Shown: in pieces, positions 51,770-62,900 of the stretch
Position numbering within the stretch: the stretch's first letter is position 1
Layout of the letters: the number at the start of each line of letters is the position of its first letter
Assembly (NCBI RefSeq): GCF_949628215.1
Contig: NC_134279.1
Coordinates: 14,094,541 to 14,158,540, forward strand
DNA length: 64,000 nucleotides
Direction of reading: 5' to 3'
From: Phalacrocorax aristotelis
Taxonomy: Eukaryota > Chordata > Aves > Suliformes > Phalacrocoracidae
The notes under the pieces: generated by a model
The model's input: only the letters and a program-made list of their open reading frames with translations
What the model was told of the DNA's origin: nothing
Database searches by the model: none
Position numbers and translations under genes: made by a program

Positions 51770-52700
51770 AGCCCAGCTGCAGGGAGGTCACTGCAGCCAA
51801 AAGTAATGCTGAAGGTGGGCCTGCGCCTGCCCTCTGACATAGCAGTTCCTCAACCTGCACCCTCTAAAGGGCAAGGGAGAGGTCCTTCCTGCTGGCTGGC
51901 CAAAGCAGCCGGCTGCAGCAGTGCAGCCTCCCCAGCCCTGCTTACAGGAGGATGGTTGGGCTGCTCCTGGGGAGAGAGGGCTCCTCAGCTTGTGACACAC
52001 CCCAAAGATGAGGCTGACATGCTAGCACATTGCCCAAGTGGAGATCTGGCCAGGTGGTGACCCAGGCCCTGACTACAGGTGGTTGCCTTGCCTGCTCTGC
52101 TGTCAAGTGGCTTTGCTCCATCTGTGGAAAGAAGGGACAAGCCTGGATTCTCCCTCCACTTGCTGGCTGAGAGAGGACCCCCCGTGTGGCTGTACAGAGC
52201 CTTTTTTTCGCAACTGGGCATCTCAAGCTAAGCTGCAGCAATTTGATCAGAGGCCTAAAGGACAAGCTTACTCACTCACACCAGTGTGGACAGGGGCAGG
52301 GACAATCATGACTTCCCAGAGAGGGGAAAGAGAGATCAGTGCAGCCGACACCTTGGGGACCCAGCCCTAGTCATGAGCAGGGAAGGAGTGCTTCAGGATC
52401 TGCCCCCAGGCCGCATGGAGGCCAGAGCACTCAGCATGCCAAGGGACTTCACATGTGGCCAAAGGGTGAATTCTGTGACATGCCTCAATGACAGGGTGTC
52501 ACGCTGGCCAGGCCACCAGCAGGTGAGGAGGTGGCCCTCACCAGCTTACAGGGTAGGCTTGGGGTCCAGACAGCTCAGTTTCGCCCTTGGGTGCAGAGAC
52601 AGGGACCCTCCAAGGCCCTCCTTACAGGGTTGTCTCTCTCCCAAAGCAACAAAAGCAAAGACCTGAGCCCTGGTTACAGGGAGGTCGCCCAGCGCAAAGC
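51770..52700. repeat. Degenerate repeated phrase around ttacaggg
   Basis: A phrase of the type agccctgnttacagggaggt recurs with divergence near 51768, 51934, 52066, 52540, 52615 and 52665. The first and last copies also share downstream sequence (aggtcactgcagccaaaag versus aggtcgcccagcgcaaagc). This suggests an old tandem array or repeated internal block. The open frames here are composition effects. Confidence 0.4.
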
Positions 52701-53099
52701 CAGCCAAGATACTGAAAGTGCCAGTGATGCTTTTGTGCGACCACAGTGCTGGTGATGGGCAGGTCCCTTTGCCCAGAGTGCCTTTCTCATACCCTTCTTC
52801 AGTGCACTCCTCCTTTTCGTGCTGACCCTTGCCTCATAGTTCCACATGATGCCTCGTCTTTCTTCTCCACCAGCTGCTTCAATGGAAGAAGGACGCAGTA
52901 AGAACTGAGACGCGCCACCTGCTAATGGCTACACCCAGGGATGGACTGTCTCTTGGATCACCACTCCCTCAGTCATGCTTGCAACCTGCCTGCAACCCGC
53001 ATCAAGGGCAGTTTTCCATCCTGGCATCCTCCTCCCCTTTATTCTCTGGCCTCGCTCTCCCACTCCCCATCCCCCCATCACACCCTGTTTGGCTCTCTC
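52701..53099. other. Intergenic, nothing recognised
   Basis: Pyrimidine-rich sequence between the repeat patch and the retroviral remnant. No gene is seen. Confidence 0.4.
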
Positions 53100-53700
53100 A
53101 AATTTACAGGACAATGTACTCTGTGATTTAATCTTTATTTCATGAGCTCATTGAGAAATACAACAAACAAACATGGGCTCAATCCCCTTTTAACCAGACT
53201 AGTCTATTCCATGATTTCATTTAGTCACCATTCAAGTCATAAGGTTTCATAATTTATAACCCGTACCTCTTATTATCATGCATCTATGAGCAAAAGAACA
53301 GAATTAGTTACCTAGCCAATGGTGAGAGTGCTCATCCTTCCTCCTCCATCACGGTGTGGGCACCCCCTGTATCACACCAGGAAGCACAAAAGTGTCAGCA
53401 GGCCAGCTGCTTTTGGATCTGCTTCAAAAGGGATAGGCTGATGTTTTATACCCTCCAGCTTGGAGGGTTGGTCTGTACCATTTCTGTAAGTTTGTGGATT
53501 CTGAGGAACCTGCCAGACAAAAGATAATGGCTGCCAGAGACAGCAATTTCCAGATAATCATGGGTGCACAGAGACCTTTAGCTCTTTCTTGCCACCTGTC
53601 CTGCCTAAGTGGTGCTCTCACTTTGACCTAGTACACAGCTCCCAGCATACATCAGGCCTTAGCATGAGCTGGGTTAGCCAAATCTAAGCAGGCATTGAGT
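53100..53700 (-). mobile_element. Probable 3' LTR of the minus-strand retrovirus, edges uncertain
   Basis: Read on the minus strand there is a TATA box (gggtataaaacatcag, about 53439-53454) and, 300 bp further, an AATAAA-type signal (complement of tttatt near 53149). This is the spacing of a retroviral promoter and polyadenylation site. It sits directly downstream of the minus-strand env remnant, where a 3' LTR belongs. A 58-bp part (53478-53535) recurs at 57430-57486. I could not fix terminal TG/CA or a target duplication. Confidence 0.5.
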
Positions 53701-53960
53701 CACACCCTACCCCTTGGTATAGACCAGATATCCAGCAAACTCATTGCCTCGGTAAGTGGAGGTACTGTTACTCCTCTTGCCTCGCCAGAGGTGAGGGTAG
53801 GGGAACGTTTTGAGCACATTCACTGAAGTCTGGCTTCACATTTTGTAATCGGTTAACAATTGCTGGTACATGCTTCCAACATGGCAAGATAAGTGATAAA
53901 CACAGATATACAAGCATACTAATAACAAAGGTAACAAAATAGAACACAATAATACAATTA

Positions 53961-55438
53961 TCATAGAATGTAACATAAGACGCAATATACTGGCTGCAGA
54001 TGGTGCATATCCCATAGAAATGTCATACTGGTGGTGTCCAACACTTTTTGTTCAATTTCTGTTGCAACCCTGACAATTAACCTGGTATCATGTTTGACAG
54101 CGATAGTTGCTTGGTATGTAATAGCTTTCTCATAGCTGACAATTAAGGAATCCAGTTCTTCAGTTTGAGAGAATACTGTGTCCCATGTTGGTCCTAAGGG
54201 TGCAGACCAAGTTGTAGTTTCTGTAAAGTCGTCCACAGGTTTCTAGAGCTGTAATGTTGCACCAACATTCTTGGCAGGAGCCATCATTTTGTTCCCATCA
54301 TTCCATAGAATGTCACAAGGCAACACCACACATATACAACTGGGTTTTCCCTTAAGTACAACTGTGTAATTGTCATACACTGAGTCTAAATAAACAGGTA
54401 CCTGAGGATGTATCACTGGAACATGGGTCTTGTCTTACTAACCACTCAGAGCAGTACTATTCGTGTTTTCCCCATTGTTCACATCCACAAGTATCAATTA
54501 GATTGCCTTGGTCATCTTGGTCATCTATCCATTTGTGCCCTTGAACTGAAGCCCATATTCTGTTAACTACAATGATGGGAAGAGGGGTATATTGGTAAAT
54601 GGGTTCTTTAATTTTCTTATTCACTGTGCAGTAATAGATCCACTTAACAGGTTACTTTTACTGCCTCCTCCGAAAATACAGTTTTGAGGACACAGGATTT
54701 ACAATCCTCGCACCAATCCAATAATAGGGCCCCAACACAACAGGATTTCCACTACAGACCCAATTGGCTTGTTATTAATTTATAGCAAAGGTTTGCATAG
54801 TAACACATGCAACGGCACTGATGGTGTTAGAAACAACTGTGAACATCAGTGTACTTGTCTCTGAAAAAAAATCCCTTTGCACTTTTTTCCCTGCGTTAAC
54901 ACTAAGTGTAAGGGTTTTAGTAGTTGTCTATAACCCCTTTACCCATAGGCATGTCCTGACCAATAATAGCTTGTTTGCTTAATTGTCCTAGCCTGGACAC
55001 CTTATTTTTAACAACCTCCAAGTCCATAGAGTTTAACATTCCTGTGCCCCAGCCAGCAGCTCCCAATCCTGTTGAAAGATCGCAAGCTGTGTGGATTTTC
55101 CCAGTGAGATTTAAACGATTGATTATATGCAGGTATTGTCCATTGCGAGCATTTTGGCTACATTTCACTAATATTAACATTGTTGTAGCAAATCTTCAAG
55201 CAAAATTCACATACTTCAGAAGTAAAAAACTACAAATCTTTCAGGAAAGCCTTGGGCAACTGTTACTGGTGGTATAGTAATGGTAGTGGGAATCAGGGAA
55301 ATGTCAAATTACATACTGCCCACTGTGGCACATGAACCATCACCTTGATGGTTCATTGGCACTCAAACTCCCATAATGAATCCCAATATCTCCATTTGCA
55401 GCCGGTTTTGTCATCCCTTTTTGGGGTTATCTGATATT
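53961..55438 (-). pseudogene. Endogenous retrovirus env, C-terminal part
   Basis: Minus-strand fragments resemble the transmembrane part of a retroviral envelope. One (55180-54917) carries the glycine-rich fusion-peptide-like stretch (STGLGAAGWGTG) followed by a helical segment of the kind that forms the coiled-coil core. Another (54236-53961) continues with acidic and hydrophobic blocks. Stops and frame changes separate them, so no envelope protein can be made. It is the continuation of the env sequence to the right of the CR1 at 55439. Virus class is uncertain; the nearby integrase looks class III-like. Confidence 0.65.
55332..55356. repeat. Perfect short inverted repeat
   Basis: An 11-base arm (atgaaccatca, 55332-55342) is followed after 3 bases by its exact reverse complement (55346-55356). 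It lies inside the env remnant. No function is implied. Confidence 0.85.
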
Positions 55439-56060
55439 CACAGAAACACAGGTTGGAAGGGACCTCAGGGATCATCTAGTCCAACCTTTCTGGTAAAAGC
55501 ACAGTCTAGACAAGATGGCCCAGCACCCTGTCCAGACAACTTTTGAAGGTGTCCAGTGTGGCCGAGTCAACCACTTCCCTGGGGAGATTATTCCAATGGG
55601 TGACTGTCCTCACTGTGAAAAATTTTCGTCTGGTGTCCAATCAGAATCTCCCCAAGAGCAACTTGTGTCCATTCCCCCTTGTTCTCTGCACCTGACTCCC
55701 TGTAAAAAGGGAGTCTCCATCTTCTTTGTCGCTACCCCTTAAGTACTGGTACATGGTGATGAGATCCCCTCTAAGCCTCCTTTTCTCAAGGCTGAACAAA
55801 CCCAGTTCTCCCAGCCTGTCCTCATATGGCAGCTTCCCAGTCCTTTGGTCATCCTGGTGGCCCTTCTCTGGACCCCTTCCAGCCTGACCACATCCTTTTT
55901 ATATAGCGGGGCCCAGAACTGTACACAGTACTCCAGGTGTGGCCTGACAAGCGCTGAGTAGAGTGGGATAATGACTTATTTATCTCTGCTGGTGATGCCC
56001 TTTTTGATGCAACCCAGCGTCCTGTTGGCCTTCTTGGCTGCAGCAGCACACTGTTCACTC
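55439..56060 (-). mobile_element. CR1 LINE 3' fragment inserted in env
   Basis: The complement starts with the inverted tail and ggttggaagggacctcaggg and continues through the usual CR1 end of ORF2 to about 56060. Retroviral env sequence resumes on both sides, so the CR1 inserted after the retrovirus. A chimeric open frame (56634-55849, -) runs from env into the CR1 and is an artefact of the junction. Confidence 0.9.
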
Positions 56061-56640
56061 GTGTGCAATTATGGAAAAGGACAAACTTAATAGGTCTTTC
56101 AGTGGTATCATGATCATATTGTAGGGCAGTGTCCCCCTCTATAATGAGCGTATTAATCTCTCCAACCCAAGACCAGATGCCTGGACATGGACCACTAACA
56201 CTTAAGCAAAAGGTAAGGTTGGTGTGCATGGTCAAGTGGATACCTTGGTTCTTGCTGGCCCACTGGTTGGTTTTGGATCTGTTGGGCCTTACTGTCCATG
56301 TTAAGACAGAGGTTACCAGCTTCTGTGGGTTTGCTTGATTATTGCACCGCACATCTACATTTTTGTGATAGAATTCCAGATTCCCCAACATAAGGATTAG
56401 AATTGTCCAGTACAGGAAGGTTCCTGTCTCTTTAGAGGTTAACATTCTTTCCAGTGATAGCACTTTACCATGGAGAATAATAACATAGTTCCAGGGAATA
56501 CTTAGTGTACTTTCCAGATGGATACTTCCCACAGTATGCAGGTTGAATGACAGCTTTTCACTTACTTGTCCAGGAGTTCGACAGCTCCTAAGGAGAGAGA
56601 AAGAAGACTCAGGTCTTGGATCATATCCAAGCATCAGTAA
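56061..56640 (-). pseudogene. Endogenous retrovirus env, N-terminal/surface part
   Basis: The minus-strand frame from about 56634 to 56061 has surface-glycoprotein features: several N-x-S/T sites (for example HTNLTF, NCT), paired cysteines (CLSVSGPCPG) and Trp/Gly-rich segments. It directly follows integrase with the order pol then env. The frame is cut by the CR1 at 56060. It is recognised by context and character rather than by a named family. Confidence 0.55.
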
Positions 56641-57400
56641 TGATTAATTTCACTCCAATAGCATCCACAGTTTCCCATATTCCTTTCCATCGGAAGTGCT
56701 GCAGAGTGACCCAGTGTTTTCTGAGTGGTGGGTGTTGAATTCTCACCTAGTCTCCTGGATGCCACACAAAGCATCCTGATGGTGTTGGTTCAGCACAGGG
56801 GATTGTTCATTACCTCCATCTAGTGGACTGCCAGTAGGAGTCTGCTGGGAGTTCAGTGCTCGTATGGCTTCCCCTAAGTTCCTCACGCAATTAGCATTTA
56901 CATTTCAACATTTGAGCTGTTATTTAAGCAACCCATTCCATCTTTCTGCTAGACCATTACGCTGAGGTTGAGGTAAGTAGGAAGGCCACTTAACTCCATG
57001 CTTAGGACACCATTCCTGTACTATTTTATTTTTAAACAATGAACCATTATCTGACTGTACCTCTTGTGGCACTGGGTGCCCAGCAAGCCATCAGTTTAAT
57101 CCTGCTACAGTTGCCAACACAGATGCAGTGCATGTAGGGTAAACATGACCCAAAACACTTACTATTTCAACTCCAGTCGTAATACATTCCCATCCTTCAG
57201 AAATACATGCCATGGGTCTGACATAGTCAACTTGCCAAGTACCCCAAAGGACTTTCCCGCCCCTGAGGTTTGCTTGTTGTTGACTTTTGACAAGATAAAC
57301 CTTCATATCATTACAAGATCCACAAGTGGTCACTAGTTGAACTGTTTGTTCAGAAATTGGCCAGCCTCATCTTGCTGCATGCTGATATAGGTCATATATG
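56641..57400 (-). pseudogene. Endogenous retrovirus pol, integrase end
   Basis: Minus-strand sequence encodes the end of a retroviral integrase, the enzyme that inserts the provirus. Readable landmarks are part of the zinc-binding Cys-x-x-Cys (TTCGSC), the catalytic-core WQVDY, SDNGS and LAERWNGLLK containing the D, D and E residues, and a C-terminal segment with LRKHWVTLQHF. A TGA at 57088-57090 and a TAA after the third catalytic motif break the frame. Protease, reverse transcriptase and RNase H, which should lie to the right, are absent. The NGLAERWNGLLK context resembles ERVL/class III more than class I or II. Confidence 0.8.
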
Positions 57401-57429
57401 ATTCTGTGATATGCACCAGTGTGTCCCAG

Positions 57430-57486
57430 CCATTTCCGTAAGTTAGGGGATTCTGAGGAAACTGCCAGATGAAAGATAATGGCTGC
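57430..57486. repeat. Direct repeat of 53478-53535
   Basis: About 57 bp (ccatttccgtaag through gataatggctgc) match 53478-53535 in the same orientation with a few differences. The left copy lies in the presumed LTR U3. This one sits just beyond integrase, where LTR sequence should not be, so it marks a rearrangement or a second insertion. Confidence 0.8.
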
Positions 57487-57810
57487 TGGACACATTCACT
57501 GAAGGCAGACATCTTGCTGAATTTACCAGAAGGTGCTGGTGATCTTTCTTCTCCCTTCCTCCAGAGACAATACCTCCATGAGTTTCTCTCTTCATCTTGG
57601 GCTTCAGAACTCTAACTACAGGAAAATGTCATAGCTCAGTTCAGTTGAATCAGCCCCTACTGTTTTCCCAAATAGCAGGATCGTTCACCCAGTGTGCAGT
57701 ATGCCAAAATACACACAGAGTGGAGGTATTTTATTCATTTCATATTTGTGCAAAGATGGGTGCTAGGTAGTAACACCACAATGCATCAAGAAACTACAAC
57801 ATATTTATCT

Positions 57811-58011
57811 AGAAACCTGTGGATGACTTTACAGAAACTATAAAGCAAACCTCACTTCAATGCTAGTGGAATCCTGGCAACTTGGTCTGCACCCTTAGGA
57901 CCAACATGGGACACAGTATTCTCGCAAACTGAAGAACTGGAATCCTTAATTGCCAGCTATGAGAAAGCTATTACATACCAAGCGACTATCACTGTCAAAC
58001 ATGATACCGGG
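57811..58011 (+). pseudogene. Inverted second copy of the env fragment
   Basis: This stretch is closely similar to the reverse complement of 54080-54244, with few substitutions. It carries about 36 extra bases near 57850-57886 that the left copy lacks. Together they form a 3.6-kb-spaced inverted repeat. It reads in the + direction, opposite to the main retroviral remnant, so it comes from another insertion of the family or from an inversion. Confidence 0.85.
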
Positions 58012-58081
58012 TGAATTTTTACCTTGGCCATGTCCAAGGCACGGTGGGTGTGAGCGGTTATCGGGGGGTTACTTTTCTAAC

Positions 58082-58230
58082 TGTCATGGTTTAAGCACAG
58101 CTAGCAACCAAGCACCGCACAGCTGCCCACCCCCCCGGTGGGATGGGGGAGAGAAACAGAAGAGTAAAAGTGAGAAAACTCATGCGTTGAAATAAAGACA
58201 GTTTAACAGGTAAAGCAAACACGCTTGGAT
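58082..58230 (-). mobile_element. Truncated LTR, 5-bp duplication family (copy E)
   Basis: It begins TGTCATGGTTTAAGC, the complement of the family's U5 end, and matches copy C through the cagtttaacaggtaaagc region (complement of the tttaaactg segment). Beyond about 58230 the similarity stops, so U3 is missing. Target duplication cannot be judged. Confidence 0.8.
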
Positions 58231-59448
58231 TCAGTGACTACAAAAATCCCCTTCCCTCCATTCCTCATTCCCAGTGTGTTAATACATGGTACTGACTGAA
58301 TCGAACAAAATAGCCTTTTATGTGGATACATTGACTTGAAAAGAATACATACATACGTAAATACATACTTACATAAATGAACCTACACCAATGGGACACA
58401 ATGTCAGAGTTCTGGAAGTTCAGTCCAAGCTTAAGGCACTTGCAAACACAATTCTCTTCCAAAAGAAAGCAGCAAATCAATAGCTCTGCCACACATCAGG
58501 TCGTAATGACACTAATAATGCAGGTGAAAAAAATTAGTTCCTAAGAGAACATTTAAGCATGCAAAATATTATTAAAAATGGTCTCTATACACCTGTACTA
58601 AGAACAAATCCCTGCCCACGTGAAGGCTGGCAAGAGAGGTCCTTTCACAACCACATCACTCAGCAGCTACAGTCCCTTGCTATTCTCACACAGAGGCAAT
58701 AAACTGCAGTGATCTCGGTCTGAGGGTTGTTGAGGGCTAAAGCTGACAGCAACATCCCCCCATGTTACTGACTTCAGCTAATTCACAACTACAGCAGGCG
58801 GCATGGGCATTGTTCAACACTTCCAATAACCAAAAGAATACACACGCTTTAAAATGCACTGAGACGGGGGGTGTTTGCCAGACCCCATAACCACAGCACA
58901 TCCTGCTGCCAAGACAGTTGGTCCTATACTGAGCCTGCCTCAACTCCTCCCCACCAGAGCCCAGAGGGAAGACTCTGGGAATACAGGTACTCAGCCTAAG
59001 CCAGGTACCCTCACTACACTGGGTAGAACATACCTTTAAGGTGAAACACACTAAATTTTTACCATTATGGGCTAAAAAGGGTGAAATTATAGCTCTTCCC
59101 CATAGTATGGCTAGCTCTTTTGAACTTGGAGAAATTCAAGTAATGATGTCAGGGAAGATTTGCCAACTAAGCAGATGCTGTGCAGAATTCACTAGTGCTG
59201 TTAGGTAACTACCATTTTCGGCCTACATATTTTTTTCATTGCAGGTGTTTTGCTTGGCAGTGTTTAATAACACTCTGATTTGCAACAATTCTATCCCCTG
59301 AGAAACTAAAGGATTAAACAGCTACTATTTTCCCCTGAGTTTTACCAAAAAACACAAGTCACATATACATTCCTCTGACACTAGCAGAACAACTCTGTAA
59401 GTAAAAGAATTGGAGCGTCTCAGGTTGCCCAAGCAAAACAGAACAAAA
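58231..59448. other. Intergenic, nothing recognised
   Basis: No exon or repeat family was recognised. A short catacata-type run lies near 58350-58375. The minus-strand frame 58737-59051 has no familiar domain. Confidence 0.4.
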
Positions 59449-59920
59449 TGTCGTGATTTAGCTGGCAACTCAGCCCCACACAGTCGCTCGCTCACTCCCC
59501 TGCTGGTAGGATGGGGGAGGGAATCAGAAAGGTAACGCTTGTGGGCTGAGATAAGAACAGTTTAATAATTAAAATTTTAAAAGCAACAACAAAAAAATGC
59601 AATGGAAAGGAAAACGACGAGAGGCACGAAACCTGGGGGCGGGGGGGAAGGGGGATGAACCACCGAAACAAACAGCACGCGACACAGCCCCTGACCTGAC
59701 CCCGCACCTCCCCCAAACCCCCAACTGCCTCCCCCTTAATATACTGGTCATGGCGTCACATGGTATGCAATGAACATGCCATTGGCCGATCGGGGTCAGC
59801 CAGCCCCGCCCCTCCCAGCCTCCCACTGCTGCGGCAGAGCATGGGAAGCTGGAAAGGACCCCCACCATCACAGGCACCACAGTAAAGAGAATTAACCCCT
59901 TCTCAGCCAAAACCAGCACA
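59449..59920 (-). mobile_element. Solo LTR, 5-bp duplication family (copy D)
   Basis: A 472-bp element starts TGTCGTGATTTAGC and ends CCAGCACA, the reverse complement of copy A in layout. It shows the U5 block, cagtttaataattaaa, a GC-rich part, taatatactggtc (TATA-like region) and the ttaaccccttctcagcc U3 start. Flanks are CAAAA and AAGAA, so the target duplication is absent or worn. It is closest to copy A of all family members. Confidence 0.9.
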
Positions 59921-62900
59921 AAGAAGTAGAAAACTCAGCAACTTATTAATCTGCTGCTGAATTTATATCTTAGCCCCACAAGTAATTGCTTTGGCACTCA
60001 GTACAACCATGAGAGTGAAAAAAATCTCATGTGTGGGAGCATAAAGAGCAGCTGGGAGCACACAGGAACTTCCTGACACAGACAAAAAAAAATTTGGTGA
60101 CTTCCCATCACTAGTTTAAAAAAAAAAAAAAAGTTTTTTCCACATGCTCGCAAAGGGACCCTGGTTGCCTTGTCCATCTGTATATTCCTAGCTCCCCGTG
60201 CCCACCTGATTCCATGTTTTCAGTCCTCCAGCACACATCACACCAGCTCTCCCCACAGTCAAGCTCTGCACTGAAAGCATGGCAGTAAAGGCCTGGGGGT
60301 ACAGCAGCCATCCCCTCCTCCAGCTGACAGAAGAAACACAAACAGCAAGATAAGCAAAGCTGCTCTGCTTTTTCTTTCTTTCCTGCTTTCTTTTGCCTTT
60401 CAGAAGTACCTGGTCTCAGCAGAGGATTTATGTTTTCTGGCATGAATAACCCATGACCTTGAAAACTTAACACAAGCCCCCCTTTCAACCACACTATTAA
60501 AGTGACCTTTTGAATTTTCCCCCTCACACATAAAAGAGCTATTTTCTTTGCTTTTAAATGCATAAAAGACACATAGCAATTGTAAGGAGAGTATTTATCT
60601 CCATTGCAGGTAGCCATTAGACAACCAAATACGCTCACAGCAAAGGGGAAAAGGGAGGCATCGCCTCGGACAGAGGTAATGAACTTTTTTTTTCCCCCCA
60701 GAAAACTGTGGACTAAGTCTTCACTTAAGCCTTCATGAGATGATGGTGTGCTTGGCTTCTCAAGGGCAGGTTCTACTTCGCTTTCAGAATTTGAGCAGAT
60801 GAAAGGTAGCTGATAAAGCAGTACCTGCTGGAGAATACTCTTGTCCTGAGAAGGTAAGTACAACCAGGAGTCAAGGGGTGCTACGGTTCTTCTCCTACAC
60901 ACTCAAAGCGAGGCAATTGAAAGTCTTACCACCCACCAACAAAGAAATTTAGGAAGAGAACCTGAAAGAGACTCTTGAAAGAACAGATGATGTCCAAACA
61001 CTGGTACTGACCCCCTCTCTCAGGCTGTGATGCTGTTTTCTGTTGTCGAATTGTTGCATTGTACAACTGCAGGATGTTTTGCAAAACTGCCCAAACACTT
61101 CTAAATCCCAGTTATTCTTCTAGTCCCAAATGCAGAAGGTTTTAAAATGTTTCTTAAGAGAAGTATGCACAAGAACCTAAGGATTTGACTCAACTGCACA
61201 CATTCCAGCAAATTTTGTACCCCCAAACCTTTGCAGGTTATCTGGCATGCATTGAGTGCTCCTAGCCGATAAACATTACACAAGTAAAATGAGCTCCTGT
61301 TGGTAATAACCCAGATGCTAAAGGCACTACCTTACTTGCACAACTGTAACTTCCCAAACAATCTTCTTTTACAGAGGCTGTTCATACTAACATTTTTGTG
61401 AGAATAAATGTGGCATATTAGGAATCCTTTCATGACTTTTATTGGTTATGTTTAAAATATTAAAATGCCATTGTTTCGCACTTAGGGTCTGATGTTTTTC
61501 TGAAACCACTTCAGAACATAGATGAAATTTAGTTCTGAAGAACAAAAAACCCTGTAACCTCTGTTTACCATGTTGCTCCAGTTACACAGTGGGGGGAAAA
61601 AAAAACACCAGCATGGTATTAGGCTTGCTACGGTTTTGCTCATCTGTTTCTGCAGTACGCATCCATGAAATGTTACAATTAGCAGAAAGCTGCTGAAGAA
61701 ATTAAAGTTTTCTTATGAAGCAGTTAGCACATGGGTTTATGTGCAAAAGTGGTTCATAGGCTGGTCCTTGTAAAAGAAATGCTATATTTTCTGCATTTTT
61801 TCTATGCTCAGACTTTCCAAAAATTGAGAGGGATTTTCAGGAAGACGTGGAAGAAATACACCGAAATGATTCATGGCTGCTCTAATAGTTCTCCTACTTG
61901 TTTTAATAGTCATCCTTCTCCTAGTTATGGCAGTAATCCTGATACAAACTTTTAGCACCTCATTGGCCTCCATCCCTTCTGTAGAATGAGCCCTGAGAGC
62001 TGCTCAGAAAGCCCAGCATCATTTCTCTCTAGGACGAGCACCATGGCACAACTGCAGAGATAAAACAATCGCATTCCACACTCTATCCTGGACCTGCACA
62101 AACCCCACACAGGGACAGCTTGTCACTTCAGCCAGATGGCAGCAAATGTCATCATCTTCCAGATGCTGTACTTCTCTGTCAAAAGAGAAATTTTGGGCCA
62201 GCTGGTGATGCTGACCTGATTCAAAAACAACTAGGTCATAGAGAAACTCAGAAATCATGTACACTTGTCCTCAAATGTCATTAGAGAAGTCTCCTTTTTT
62301 AGATACTTCTGCTCTTTATAATTTCATTTTCTGTTTTGGTATCACACCATTGGTGTGGACATTCAAAAAAATTATTTTTTATTAGAATATCACCTCACAG
62401 AAAAATAATGACATTTTTGAGAAACCACCTAATTTGTACAGCCCAGCTCTTTTCACAGCTATGAGCACTTGAGCTGCCAGTTGCTTCCCTCCCTCTTTGA
62501 TTTTCACCAGTGATTTCCAGCAACCAGGGCAGAGTTTTGCTGTACCTACAAGATAATTATCTCCAGCAGATGATGACAGCCACATTCCAGTTAAACATTC
62601 CACTTCCATTCCACATTAACATTCCAGTTAAAAAGTGAATGCTCTGCAGACACACACTATTTTGTACTATTTTGTAATTTTTTGCTATTTTGTGCTATTT
62701 TGTAATTACTTGCAATTACCTGGCTGTAGGTGGTGGCTTGCTGGAAGACCTCAGCAAGCAGAAGGTAACAGCCAGCACAGCCTCCTTGCACCCACTGGGA
62801 TCCCATTATTTTACAGGAGCTCTGAACACCAGCATCAAGAGGAATACCCTGCGCTTTGTTCAATAAGGAACGCTGAGATGCTCCCATCAAGTATGCCTTC

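Noticed and set aside
55849..56634. A single 261-codon minus-strand gene
   Set aside because: Its first part is retroviral env and its end is CR1 sequence; the fusion is a chance read-through at an insertion junction.
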